Below, piece after piece: positions 36,645-46,029 of a stretch of 64,000 bases of DNA; position 1 is the first letter of the stretch; every line of letters starts with the position of its first letter. The notes beneath the pieces are model-generated. The model was not told the origin of the DNA, did no database searches, and was given only the letters and a program-made list of their open reading frames with translations. The stretch comes from Actinoplanes sp. M2I2 (GTDB taxonomy: Bacteria; Actinomycetota; Actinomycetes; Mycobacteriales; Micromonosporaceae): assembly GCF_023544445.1 (NCBI RefSeq), contig NZ_JALPVJ010000029.1:38399-102398 (forward strand), read 5' to 3'. Both the position numbers and the translations under genes were made by a program.

Positions 36645-37336
36645 CGGCTGCCGCCCGGCAGGTCCGGTGGCACATCGTGCGACGGGGCTGTCTGTGCGGG
36701 CGTCGGCTTCGGGGGGTCGGCTGGCGGGCCGGTCCGCCGTTGCCGCTCGGCGTCCATGGTGGCGCTGAGGGTGTCCACTGCCTGGTCGGACAGCCCGGTA
36801 AGGGGCAGCCGCATGGGCGTGGGCTCGTCACCCTCGCACAGGTACTCCAGCATGAGAGCGGTCAGCTCGCTGAAGGTCGGTAGCTCCACGCCGCCGGCGG
36901 CGGACGTGACCAGCTGACACTCGGCGTCCAGCCGGGGGGTGTCGTGCTCGCAGGCACCGTTGAAGGGCCCGTTGTCGTCGCCGTAGAGCGGCACGTCGTC
37001 GACGTAGGCACGGTCGATCTCCCACCGACCGTCGGAGCCAAGGGTGAGGGGCACGCCGGGCTGCTGCTCGATCCGGTGCCGCCCGGCGGCCTCGTGCAGC
37101 AGGGCAGCTGCGGCGGTCTGCCGCTCGAGGTCGGCAGCGTCCATGGTGTCAGCCAGGTTCGCTGCGGCCCGCGCTTCGGCGGTGGGCAGGCCGTTCCACC
37201 GGGCGACCAGCACGGTGTAGCGCTGATCAGCGCTGCGGAACCGCTCGGCCGGGCTGATGTCAGCCGGTCCGGTGTCAGCCGGTTCGGTCGTCAAGCCCTG
37301 GGGCCGGGGGTCGTTGGTGGTGCCGTGGTCGGTCAT
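36641..37336 (-). CDS. Unknown acidic protein in the transfer operon
   Basis: 231 residues from ATG 37336 (MTDHGTTNDPRPQ), overlapping the stop of the DUF4314 gene by ATGA. The middle is predicted helical (ARAAANLADTMDAADLERQT), with a short compact segment WEIDRAYVDDVPLYGDDNGP and a Pro-rich tail. It has no membrane segment. No family recognised. Overlaps on both sides indicate a tight operon of three. Confidence 0.6.
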   Translation of the reverse strand: MTDHGTTNDPRPQGLTTEPADTGPADISPAERFRSADQRYTVLVARWNGLPTAEARAAANLADTMDAADLERQTAAAALLHEAAGRHRIEQQPGVPLTLGSDGRWEIDRAYVDDVPLYGDDNGPFNGACEHDTPRLDAECQLVTSAAGGVELPTFSELTALMLEYLCEGDEPTPMRLPLTGLSDQAVDTLSATMDAERQRRTGPPADPPKPTPAQTAPSHDVPPDLPGGSR

Positions 37337-38946
37337 GGCTGGCGCTCCTGCTGGCCTGCCGGGCCGGTGACGGGCACGGTGAACCAGCCCCGCCCGGTCC
37401 ATGTCTGCCATCGCCGCCCGGGTTGCCTGGTGAGGGTGCCGCCCAGGGCGAGCAGTTCGCGCAGGTCGCGGGGGATGGGGGTGAGCTGCTGCATCGTGTC
37501 GGTACGACCGGCCTCGTCGATCAACCGCAGCAGGGTGGCGCCGCGGGTGTCGGCGAGCGTGATGGCGTGGTCGATCAGGTCCTCGTCAGCCAGTGCCTGC
37601 AGCAGCCGGCCGGTGGTGACCTGCTGGCCGTGGTGGCGGCAGGCCGCCACGTAGCATCCGAAAGCGGGCTGGGTGGTGTCCGCGTCCGGCGGGTTGACGG
37701 TGATCGGGCCGGTGCCGTCGGCGGTGACCACGGCGACCGGGTCGCCGTCGAGCGTCAGCGTCGCGGTGAACGCCGCGCCAAGGCTGTCCCCGCCCGTGCG
37801 GTGGGGATGGACGCCGGTCAGCTGGAGCCGGGTGTGCGGTACCCGCAGGCCGGGCGTGTGGCGCAGCATCTCGAACTGCTGCTGGTCGCCCGGTAGGGGC
37901 AGGTCCCCGACGATGCGGTCGCACCGGTACGGGTCGACGGCCTGCCAGCACCAGTTCCAGCCCATCACGACGTAGTGGCCGTCGAGGTCCGGGCCGCATC
38001 GGTGGATCGCTTGCGGGTCATCGGCCATCACCCGCTGGTCGGCGATGAGGACGTCACCGTCGAAGCGCAGGTCGGCCAGCTCGGTGTCCACCCGATGGTC
38101 CAGCTCCGCGTCCGGTAGCCCTTGTTGTTGCAAGCCGGCGCGAACGAGGGCGCGCTGGTCCTGGTGGCCGGTGACGATCGCCTCGGCCACCGGCCGGGTG
38201 CAGGAGAACACGGCCCAGCCGTTCCACCGGTCGATGAGCGTGCCGGCGAAGCCCACAGCAATACGGTCCCCATCGGGGCCGCCGGTCACGGACCAGTCGC
38301 CGGCGAACACCCCGGCGCTGCCGATGCGGACCTGGTCAGGGTGCAGCTGAGACACGTCGCGGCCGTTAGGGCTGGCCGCCAGCTGGCACAGCTCGGTGAC
38401 CCGGTCGAGGACGACGGTGGCAAAACCGCTGCGGTAGGCGTCGATCGCGGTGTCACGCTGCTGATCGGTGAGCGACGGCCCGTCCCAGCCGCCTCCGGTC
38501 AGCACGTCGGCTGCCTGGTGCGGCGGGTCGGCCGGGGGCAAGGTGTCGAGCACGGCCGGGTCGCCGTCCTGGATCCCGGCAAGGACGCGGCGGGCCACGG
38601 CGCGGGTATCGCCGCGGGCTCGCCCGCCGATGGTGTCCTGCGCCCACCACTCGGCGGCGCTACCACCGGCTTCGGCTGCGGCGCTTCGCACCTCGGCCAG
38701 CAGAGCGTCCCAGGCCGGGGCGTCGCCGCGCGCCGGGGCGGCGGGGGCAGCGGGAAGGGCCCGGATGCGATCGCCGGCGTCCAAGCACATCGCGAGGGTG
38801 GACCCGTTGTCCCAGCGCACGTAGACGGTGTCCTGCTGCTGTTGGTCGTGGTGTTGCACGGTGCCGGTGTCGCCGGGCTGCAGGCGGGTGTAGGGGTCGT
38901 TGGTGTGGACCAGGGCGATGCGTTGCCCCGGCTGATAGGCGCTCAT
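37333..38946 (-). CDS. Large protein with N-terminal DUF4314-like domain
   Basis: The first 65 residues (QRIALVHTNDPYTRLQPGDT, GTVQ, TVYVRWDNGSTLAMCL) are a small beta-barrel resembling DUF4314, known from conjugative plasmids and phages. The remaining 470 residues are unknown: a helical part, then DVLIADQRVMADDPQAIHRC and GHYVVMGWNWCWQAVDPYRC. GGAG sits 5 bases before ATG. It starts the three-gene overlapping set. Confidence 0.65.
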   Translation of the reverse strand: MSAYQPGQRIALVHTNDPYTRLQPGDTGTVQHHDQQQQDTVYVRWDNGSTLAMCLDAGDRIRALPAAPAAPARGDAPAWDALLAEVRSAAAEAGGSAAEWWAQDTIGGRARGDTRAVARRVLAGIQDGDPAVLDTLPPADPPHQAADVLTGGGWDGPSLTDQQRDTAIDAYRSGFATVVLDRVTELCQLAASPNGRDVSQLHPDQVRIGSAGVFAGDWSVTGGPDGDRIAVGFAGTLIDRWNGWAVFSCTRPVAEAIVTGHQDQRALVRAGLQQQGLPDAELDHRVDTELADLRFDGDVLIADQRVMADDPQAIHRCGPDLDGHYVVMGWNWCWQAVDPYRCDRIVGDLPLPGDQQQFEMLRHTPGLRVPHTRLQLTGVHPHRTGGDSLGAAFTATLTLDGDPVAVVTADGTGPITVNPPDADTTQPAFGCYVAACRHHGQQVTTGRLLQALADEDLIDHAITLADTRGATLLRLIDEAGRTDTMQQLTPIPRDLRELLALGGTLTRQPGRRWQTWTGRGWFTVPVTGPAGQQERQP

Positions 38947-39165
38947 GGTTCTCCGATCGTTGACGACGATGCCGCGAGGTTGGCTGTGTTCTTCCGGCTG
39001 AGGCGGCTGCGGGTTGGTGGGCCCTTGGCGTGGGCGTGGTCAACCCCGCAGCCACACACCGACGGCTCGGTTCAGACCGCAACGGTGGTGGTCGCCGGGC
39101 AGGGTGGGGGCGCCGCCGAATGGTGGGCGAGCCTGCTCTGCTCTGCGACGGCCCCTGGCGAAAAG

Positions 39166-39816
39166 CTAGGGACGGGGCAGGTCGCGGTAGCGGCGGCCGT
39201 GCCGGGACGGGCAGGTTTTGGTGACGGGTGCGGCGTGGATGCTGCTGCGGGTGGTCTTGGCCTCGTACATGGCGATGTCGGCCGCATGCAGCAGCTGCGC
39301 TGCGGTGGTGCCGGGTTCGGCGCTGGCGTAGCCGACGCTGGCGCTGATCCGCCGGAAGGTGCCGGCGACCGGGATCGGGTCGCGGCTGATCTGCCGCCAC
39401 GCGGCGCTGGCCGCCCAGGCGAGGTGGTTGCTGTCACCGGCGACGAGCAACGCGAACTCGTCACCGGACAATCGGGCAGCCATGTGGACCGGTTCGATGA
39501 GCGCGGCCAGGCGTTGCCCGACCACGGTCAGGACGTCGTTGCCGCCCTGGTGGCTGAACTGGTCGTTGATGGCTTTGAACCCGTCGAGGTCCAGCACGAT
39601 CAGGCCGACCCTGTCGCCGTCGCGATCTCGCAAGGCGCGGCTCAGGGCGTTCAGCAGGGCCCGCCGGTTGGGCAGGCCGGTGGTGTCGTCGTGATGGGCC
39701 AGATAGCGCCAGCGCGACACTATGCGCTGCTGGTGCCAGACCAGCGGGCCGGCGGCGGCCAGGCCGGCGAGGATCCCGCCGCAGGCGGTGACGATCGCTT
39801 CCAGGATGGGAGACAT
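39166..39816 (-). CDS. GGDEF-domain protein, probable diguanylate cyclase
   Basis: From ATG 39816 (after AAGGAG): a membrane or amphipathic N-terminal helix (LEAIVTACGGILAGLAAAGP), then a single GGDEF domain with DDTTGLPNRRALL, LIVLDLDGFKAIND and the active loop RLSGDEFALL (SGDEF, acceptable for catalysis). The inhibitory RxxD site is not present at the usual place. It would make cyclic di-GMP at the membrane. A cyclase inside a conjugation gene set is notable. 216 residues. Confidence 0.85.
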   Translation of the reverse strand: MSPILEAIVTACGGILAGLAAAGPLVWHQQRIVSRWRYLAHHDDTTGLPNRRALLNALSRALRDRDGDRVGLIVLDLDGFKAINDQFSHQGGNDVLTVVGQRLAALIEPVHMAARLSGDEFALLVAGDSNHLAWAASAAWRQISRDPIPVAGTFRRISASVGYASAEPGTTAAQLLHAADIAMYEAKTTRSSIHAAPVTKTCPSRHGRRYRDLPRP

Positions 39817-39914
39817 TGACAAAGCTCCTTCCGTTGTAAGGAGCACCGGGGGCGGGCGTGGTGCTTGGTCGTTCGACGCCTGCCTCCGGGCTACCGGAAA
39901 TGGGTGAGGACCGC

Positions 39915-40670
39915 TCAGGTGGCGTCGGCGTGGATCGCGCTGAAGGTGGCGGGTTTCTCCGCGATCAGCAGGGCACTGCCGGTCGCGACGAGTTTGTGCG
40001 CTGCGTTGGACACCGCTCCGGCGCTGGCCTTTTTCGCGCTGGTGTCCTCGCTGGCCGTGTCGATCAGCCGGCACAACTCGGCCACCTTGAGGCCCTGGCC
40101 GGGATGGGCGTCGAGGACATTGAGGATCGCGTCGCGCAGCAGCCCGGATGCCCGTCGCGGCGAACCCGCACCGGCGTGCGGCGGCGTGTCACCGGCGCTG
40201 GCGGCGGCGCCCTTCGGGCCTGTGCCCGGGGAGGGTTGCCCGGTTGGTTCGGCCGCGGCCGGTGGCGGGACCGCGCCGGCGGAGTCGTCGCCGGGCGGTG
40301 CAGCCGCCGGGTCGAGGTCCCGCTGTGGGGCGTGCGTACTCGGGTCGGTGGGTTCGCTGCCGGTACCGGGCCCGGCGGGTGGGTCGGCGGGGCGGCCTTC
40401 ATCGGGCGGCGGTGAGGCGGCGGCCGTGCGGGTGTTGCTCGTGGTGGCGGCGCGGCCGGTGTCGGTGAGCCGCCATAGGGTCTGGTTGTCGTCGTTGCGG
40501 AACCGTTCGGCCTGCCCGGTGTCCTCCCAGGCACGCAGCTTGGGTGTCACGGTGGAGTAGCCGAGCCCGCTCGCGGTGGCGATGCCGGCGGCGGTGGCCT
40601 CGCCGAGCTCGGCGAGCGCGGCGAGGACGCGGAAGGCGCTGTGTGCAGGTTCAGCAGCAGGGTTGGTCAT
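39915..40670 (-). CDS. Winged-helix protein of the conjugation module, possible regulator
   Basis: ATG 40670 (MTNPAAEPAHS). Residues 12-75 form a winged helix (RVLAALAELGEATAAGIATA, then QTLWRLTDTGRAATT). After a long Pro/Ala linker a second helical domain resembles a winged helix too (LLRDAILNVLDAHPGQGLKV, AGAVSNAAHKLVATGSALLI). The first domain is clearly related to the one inside the LysM/BTAD protein. A candidate to bind the module's repeated intergenic sites. Confidence 0.68.
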   Translation of the reverse strand: MTNPAAEPAHSAFRVLAALAELGEATAAGIATASGLGYSTVTPKLRAWEDTGQAERFRNDDNQTLWRLTDTGRAATTSNTRTAAASPPPDEGRPADPPAGPGTGSEPTDPSTHAPQRDLDPAAAPPGDDSAGAVPPPAAAEPTGQPSPGTGPKGAAASAGDTPPHAGAGSPRRASGLLRDAILNVLDAHPGQGLKVAELCRLIDTASEDTSAKKASAGAVSNAAHKLVATGSALLIAEKPATFSAIHADAT

Positions 40671-40820
40671 GGGTTGTGGTGTCCTTTCCAGAGGTGAAGC
40701 GCACGGGGGCAGTGCACTGATCCACGCTTCATCCAGCCGTGAGATCAAGTGCTCTCGATGGGACGTGCGGGGGTTGCCCGGCAGGACGGCATCGCCGCTG
40801 GCCGGCCATCGTCCGGTGGG

Positions 40821-41884
40821 TCACTTGCCGACGCGATGAGCTGCGGCGGGCTTGAGCGGTCCCGGCTGGTGGACGCTGATGTGGACGTGGTTGGTGTGCC
40901 AGCCGGACGGGTCGTCGCCACCGAAGGGGTTGGTGTAGGCATGCCAGCCGGCCTCGTCGGTCCAGATCATGCGGAACCAGATGACGTATCGGATGCCGAG
41001 ACGATCGGCGTTGGCGACGGCCCAGGCGGCCAGGGCGTCACCGTGTTCCTTGCGGGTGCCGGTGGCTTCCCGGCCGCTGGTCATCATCCAGTCGCAGGCG
41101 CGGCCCTTCGGGTGGTCGCCGTGATCATCGACGCGGTAGCAGCCTGGCTGTGGGGAACCGGCTGTGCCGGCTTGCTGGACGAGGTGGAACAGTCGGCCGG
41201 TGATGCAGCCGTTCCCGGTAGTCGGATCCGGGCGGATGGTGCAGTCGTCCTGCGGCCACGAGCCGTCCGGATGACGCGGGGCAGGCTCGGCCACGCCGAG
41301 CGGCGAGCACGAAGAAGGCACGCTGGTGAAGGCGTTGACGACGCGGACGGCATCCGGCTCCCACCGGGCGTAGGCCTGCGGATATCCGCTGGTCTGTACC
41401 TGCTGCGCGGCCCGGGTCAACGGCATGCTATGCCAGCCCGTGATCTTCAGTAGCCAGGTGTAGAACTCGCGGGCGGCGTACTGCGGGTCCTGCAGCTGTT
41501 GCGGTGTGCCCCAGCCCTGCGACGGGCGTTGTTCGAACAACCCGACCGAGTCGTGGTCCCCACCGGGCTGGTTGACCAGCGACGACTCCTGCATCGCGGT
41601 GGCCACCGCGATCACCCAGCCGGGGCCGGGACCTGCATCAGCCGGCCGACCGCGACGATGACACCCGCGTTGGCCACCTGCTCGGCCCCCCATACCTCGA
41701 CCTGCTGTGGCCTGCCGGCCATGGTCGCCGCAGGCACCCGTCCGGAGTCCGGCCGGGAACCGGGGACGGTCAGGCAGTTCGCCGTCACCGTGCGGCCGCC
41801 GCCAGCCATGCCGGTCAGCCCGGAGCAGCCCAGCAAGATCACGACGACCGCGACCACGACGCCGGTGAGAGCTCGCCTGGTCAT
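40821..41884 (-). pseudogene. Transglycosylase-like cell-wall hydrolase, lipoprotein, with one frameshift
   Basis: From ATG 41884: a lipoprotein signal (MTRRALTGVVVAVVVILLGC) and then VEVWGAEQVANAGVIVAVGR. At about 41622-41628 the frame changes by one base (the protein continues GWVIAVATAMQESSLVNQPG, DSVGLFEQRPSQGWGTP), a lysozyme-like domain. The C-terminal part (GRLFHLVQQAGTAGSPQPG, CDWMMTSGREATG, WHTNHVHISVH) resembles the ARB-07466 type wall hydrolase. It would open the wall for conjugation, as VirB1 does. The break may be a real mutation or a read error. Confidence 0.72.
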
Positions 41885-42003
41885 CGGCCATCACCTCCCG
41901 GTCTGGGCGTCGCGGTGAATCGAGCTCGGCGGGGCACCGGCTTCACCGCTACGACGCCCGGCCCGGCGGCGTATCCGGAGGCGGGGCGGGGCTCCGACGC
42001 GGC

Positions 42004-42366
42004 TCATCCGGCGTGTGGCTCGGGCTGGCCGGCGGTGGTGCGGAACGCCGTGCTTACCTTGTGTGGGATGGGCCCGCGCGCGTTGTAAGCCGGTAGATCC
42101 AGGTCGTTCTGATGGGCGTGCCACCACTGCCTGATGCTGTTGCTGTTCGCCCGAGACGCGCCGCCGGGCGGCTTACCGCTGGTCCTTCGTGGTAGGCGCC
42201 GGGCGGCGGCGACGAACGGGTACAGCGCTGCACGAAGCCGATCGATGTTGTGGTCGGCCAGGTCGATCTCGTAGTCGACGCCTTCGAGTGCGAAGCGGTA
42301 GGTATCGACGCTGTCGGTGCTCTGGTCGATGTCGTCGATGACGGTGCGCTGGATACGGATGGCCAC
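42004..42366 (-). CDS. lsr2: Lsr2-family nucleoid-associated protein
   Basis: GTG 42366 follows AAGGAG. The first 60 residues (RIQRTVIDDIDQSTDSVDTY, FALEGVDYEIDLADHNIDRL) match the Lsr2 dimerisation domain; the last 50 (SIRQWWHAHQNDLDLPAYNA, RGPIPHKV) match its DNA-binding domain, with RGP in place of the RGR hook. Lsr2 coats AT-rich acquired DNA and silences it. A copy carried by the module probably masks or modulates the element rather than being the host's main Lsr2. Confidence 0.85.
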   Translation of the reverse strand: MAIRIQRTVIDDIDQSTDSVDTYRFALEGVDYEIDLADHNIDRLRAALYPFVAAARRLPRRTSGKPPGGASRANSNSIRQWWHAHQNDLDLPAYNARGPIPHKVSTAFRTTAGQPEPHAG

Positions 42367-42612
42367 GAGTTGCTCCTTGTGATGGATGGCGTTGGAAAGG
42401 TGGCCGGGCGCAGGCGCTGTGCGCCGCTGGGATCCAGGGCGCGGCTGTGCACCTGTGCCATGGCCCGGGCGGGGTTGCCGGAGCCAGGGAATGCGAATCC
42501 GGTGCGGAGGTGCCGCAGAGCCGGTCCGGGGGTGCCACCCGAGCCGGGCGGCTGGGGCGGCACCGACGGGACCCAGTCCTTCCCGGGGCCTGGCAGCCCG
42601 GCCTTGCCGGGG

Positions 42613-43968
42613 TCAGGCGCGGATGACCGGCGGCAGGGTCGCTGCGAGGGCGGCGGTCTTGCTGCCGAGCCGGAACATGGCGACGGCGTTGCCGGGCACG
42701 TCGGCGACCCCTTCGTTGCGTTCCTGCGCGCTGAACGGGAGCCGGGCGTGCGGGCCGACCCGGAAGACGGGCTCGCCTTGGTACTGCTGCGCGACCGGTC
42801 CGGCCCCGTACACCGAGTACAGGTCACACTCGCCGAGCCCGCCCAGTCCCTGGATGAATGGTTCTTTGCTGCCGGTGCACAGGACCACCAGGTCGTAGCC
42901 GCGTCCCTCGATCAGCGCCATACCTGGCACGTCGACGACTCCGGCCCGGCGTTGCTTGACGGTCAGCCGGCGGGCACCGGAACGGTCGTCGCGCAGGTAC
43001 CGGCCGATCGCCTGGTATCTGCCCCGGATCTCGTCCTGCCAGACGGTGCAGGTGGTGGGCAGGGCGTCGTCGTACCAGTCGATGCGGTCGACATGGTCGA
43101 GTGCGGCGGCGGCCATGAACGGCTGCGGTGCGATGCCCAGCAGCGACTCGATGACGCATTTGCCGGCGTCACCGCCGCCGACGACGGCGACCCGGCGCAG
43201 GCCGCGCAGCGGCCAGAGACCCGCCATGCGCTGTATGAACTGCGTGAAGGTGAGGATGGTGGTGCCGTTGGCAAGGTGCCCGCCGTCAGGGTCGCCCATG
43301 CCGCGGGCGTCGATGACCCGCCCGGCCGGCAGGGTAGGGCGGCTGTCGATAGCCAGGGCAGCACCGCCGCCGTCACCGTCGTCGTAGGCGATGACATTGG
43401 TGTCCGGTACCACTTCGGCGAACTGGGCCAGGGCCAGCCGGATCACGAACGCCATGTCCGTGTTCGTCGGATACTCCAGCGCGGAAACGTTCGCCGCTTG
43501 GATCGGGGCGCCGGGCAGGTAGTTCAGGTTCGCCCCTAGATCACCGGCCAGGCCCGGCCCGCCCGGCCGGTTCGGGGAGTTGAGGTAGAACACCGGCCGG
43601 GTGGTCGTCGCGAAGATGCCACCGACGCGCTGGCCGCGTTCGAGGACCAAAGGTTTCGGGTAGCCGGCCTGGACGCGGGTGGCCGCGTAGACGGCGGCGT
43701 GGTAGCCGCTGCCGATGATCACTTCCCGGTCGCAGAGGCTGGCATTAAGGGTGTCCTGCTGGCGTTGCTCGTCGGCCCAGTAGTGGTCCAGGGTGTGGTC
43801 GGCGAGCTCCCGCCCGGCCGGGTCGAGGGCGATACCGGTCAGTTGAGCGATCAGCGGGTTCACGAATTCGCTGGAGCGTTGCAGCATCGCGCGCATGCCC
43901 TCGGAGGCTGCCGGGGTTGCGGCGAGGGTGCTCAGCAGGGTCGTGATCGGGGTGGAGGGCTCGAACAT
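42613..43968 (-). CDS. FAD/NAD(P)-binding oxidoreductase-like protein
   Basis: 451 residues from ATG 43968 (after AAAGGA). REVIIGSGYHAAVYAATRV (near residue 80) is the FAD-binding loop (GxGxxA) and VAVVGGGDAGKCVIESLLG (near 255) a second dinucleotide loop; VLCTGSKEPFIQGL is the third conserved strand. The helical N-terminal 70 residues are extra. The fold is that of flavin monooxygenase/thioredoxin reductase relatives, but no substrate can be read off. Its place within transfer genes is unusual. Confidence 0.75.
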   Translation of the reverse strand: MFEPSTPITTLLSTLAATPAASEGMRAMLQRSSEFVNPLIAQLTGIALDPAGRELADHTLDHYWADEQRQQDTLNASLCDREVIIGSGYHAAVYAATRVQAGYPKPLVLERGQRVGGIFATTTRPVFYLNSPNRPGGPGLAGDLGANLNYLPGAPIQAANVSALEYPTNTDMAFVIRLALAQFAEVVPDTNVIAYDDGDGGGAALAIDSRPTLPAGRVIDARGMGDPDGGHLANGTTILTFTQFIQRMAGLWPLRGLRRVAVVGGGDAGKCVIESLLGIAPQPFMAAAALDHVDRIDWYDDALPTTCTVWQDEIRGRYQAIGRYLRDDRSGARRLTVKQRRAGVVDVPGMALIEGRGYDLVVLCTGSKEPFIQGLGGLGECDLYSVYGAGPVAQQYQGEPVFRVGPHARLPFSAQERNEGVADVPGNAVAMFRLGSKTAALAATLPPVIRA

Positions 43969-44476
43969 GGGCCCATGTCCTTTCTCGAGGCCCTCTCGGG
44001 TGGCCCGGCGGAGCCGCGCTGTCTGCCCGGGAGACCCGGGAGCAGGCACACGGCCAGGCAAGGTCCCAGGAGGGGATGTGGTGACGGGTAGTTGGTGCAA
44101 TGCCGGTGCTCGAGGGCGGATCTGGCGGTGTGACACCGGCAGGTGCCCGGCGACCAGGGCGGGTCTGTTCCCGCAGTTCTGCTGGTCGGTGAAGAGGGAA
44201 AGGTGGCCGTTTTGCCGGCCCCGGCTTGATCAGAGACCCCGGCCTTGGGGCCTGGGCTGCTCCCAAACGCTGCTGGGCTGTCGTCCACAGCACCGCAGAG
44301 CGCGGTGTTGACCTGCAGCTTGGAAATGGCCGCGGCAGGCGTTTCTCAGAGGGAGTCGGGCGCGTCCGATGCTGCTGGCGGCCGTTGACGTCGTTGATTG
44401 CACGGCTATCGTCAAGCGATGCCCGGCCAGGTCGATGGCGCGTAATGGGAGTGACCCCGGTGGCGGCGGTCTGGTG
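43969..44476 (-). other. Gap upstream of the flavoprotein gene
   Basis: No gene with a start signal is seen. 44017-44060 contains CCCGGGAGACCCGGG, a short hairpin. The stretch probably holds leader sequence for the flavoprotein gene and the end of the upstream transcript. Confidence 0.4.
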
Positions 44477-44998
44477 TCAGCCGCTGGTGCGCATGGTGTT
44501 GGCGAGGGTGTTCAGCAGGGCGAGCGTGCCGTCGAAGTCGGGTGCGGCTGTTTCGGGCAGCACCGCCACGCAGCGACCCTGTTCGCCTGTTACGTGGCTG
44601 AGGGAGTAGGCCCGTCCGTCGATGTCGACGGCGTCGATCTGGCGGACCGTGACGGGGCCGTCCTCGTCGTCGATCGTTTCGGTGTACAGGTACACCCAGG
44701 CCAGGAACCGGACGTCGGTGACCCGGGTCAGCTGGTGCTGGACGCCGGCGGCGCGGATGTCGTCGTAGGCGGCGCGTAGCGCGGCGACGGGACCCTCCGG
44801 ATGCCGCCAGATCGGCGGTGGGACCGGCAGTGGGTTGACGCCGAGGCGCCGGGCGGTCGGGTCGGGGTGCCCAGGCACGGCGGTTTCCTGCAGGACGGCG
44901 AGCAGGTTCGGGCCGAGGTCGTTCTGCAGGTGCGGGGCGAGGTCGTCGAGATCGGTCAGGCAGCGGGTGATGGCCTGAACTTGACTGCCATTGAGCAT
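44477..44998 (-). CDS. Unknown protein of the transfer module
   Basis: 173 residues from ATG 44998 (GGAG six bases upstream). The N-terminal part is helical (LDDLAPHLQNDLGPNLLAVL); the C-terminal part has a beta-rich core (RFLAWVYLYTETIDDEDGPV, VDIDGRAYSLSHVTG). No membrane segment or known motif. A short related piece occurs at about 24489-24580 on the minus strand. Confidence 0.55.
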   Translation of the reverse strand: MLNGSQVQAITRCLTDLDDLAPHLQNDLGPNLLAVLQETAVPGHPDPTARRLGVNPLPVPPPIWRHPEGPVAALRAAYDDIRAAGVQHQLTRVTDVRFLAWVYLYTETIDDEDGPVTVRQIDAVDIDGRAYSLSHVTGEQGRCVAVLPETAAPDFDGTLALLNTLANTMRTSG

Positions 44999-45267
44999 GT
45001 GCGTCTCCAAACGGTGTGCGGGCGGGGATGAGCCGCAGGTGGTGGATGCGGGCGTGGATGAACGCCGCACCACTGCGGCGGTGCAGGGAGGGGCTCCGGT
45101 CAGGTCGACCGTGATGCGGTCGCGCCGATCTGCGGAACCGGTGATGTCCCAGGTGCCGCCTGGGTTGTGCAGGCGGGCGGTGGGAGGGGTGGAGCCGGTC
45201 CGGGCTGTCGTGGTCCCTTGGGTTCAGGGGTTGCCGACAGTGACCGGACCGGTTCCAGTGGGAGGGG

Positions 45268-46029
45268 CTAGAGGGTGACCGCGAGTAGCCGCTGATCGTC
45301 GGCGAGGCCGGCGAGGTAGTGGCTGGCGTGCTCGAGGTAGGTCGCGCGGTCACTGAAGGCGTCGGTGTCCGGCGTGATGTGGTGGCCTTGCTCGGTGAGC
45401 AGCGCGTCGCCGCAGATCGCGGTCAGGGCGCTGTAGTGCTGGTAGGCCGAGGCTCCGGCCTGCAGCATCTCCAGCTCGCCGATCTGCAGCGGGACGAGCG
45501 GGTTGACCGCGTTGTGCATGCGCATCGCGGTGATGCGGGGCTGGCGCCAGAAGTCAGCGGCGGCGGTGTCCCAGCTGTATTTGCTCGGGTCGTTGAGGTG
45601 CCGGCTGTGGAAGTGAACCCACGGCTGGGCCGGCTTGGTGCCCTGCACGGCCTGACGCCACTGCTGGTGGCGGATGCCCGCGCCGACGCCGGCGGCATAC
45701 CGCAGGCCGGTGAGGTTCAGCAGCCGTGCGGGGCCGCCCGCGCAGTAAGCGGGGGTGCCCTTACGCAGGTCGAACATCTGCCGGCGTTGCCACGGGCGCA
45801 GCTTCGGCATCGTCCACAAGCGGGCCTGCAGTGTGCCGTCGACACTGAAGTGCCGGTGCAGCTGGTGCGCGGTGAGTGCGTCGCTCGACAGTCCGTCGGG
45901 CAGGCACACGATCATCGTGGTGATGGTCGCAGCCGGCCTGACCGGCTGGCCGCTGTTGTTCGGCGGTGCGGCCGGCTGGGGCGCCGGGGTGGGGACACGC
46001 TGTCCGTTGCGGGACGCGGTGATGGTCAT
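45268..46029 (-). CDS. Unknown protein of the transfer module
   Basis: 253 residues from ATG 46029, preceded by AAGGAGG. After a Pro-rich start, MIVCLPDGLSSDALTAHQLH and RLWTMPKLRPWQRRQMFDLR are followed by basic segments (GIRHQQWRQAVQGTKPAQPW; SRHLNDPSKY) and a helical C-terminus. It has no known motif. Basic character would suit nucleic-acid contact. The 468-base gap upstream (46030-46497) carries the TGTCAG cluster. Confidence 0.55.
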   Translation of the reverse strand: MTITASRNGQRVPTPAPQPAAPPNNSGQPVRPAATITTMIVCLPDGLSSDALTAHQLHRHFSVDGTLQARLWTMPKLRPWQRRQMFDLRKGTPAYCAGGPARLLNLTGLRYAAGVGAGIRHQQWRQAVQGTKPAQPWVHFHSRHLNDPSKYSWDTAAADFWRQPRITAMRMHNAVNPLVPLQIGELEMLQAGASAYQHYSALTAICGDALLTEQGHHITPDTDAFSDRATYLEHASHYLAGLADDQRLLAVTL

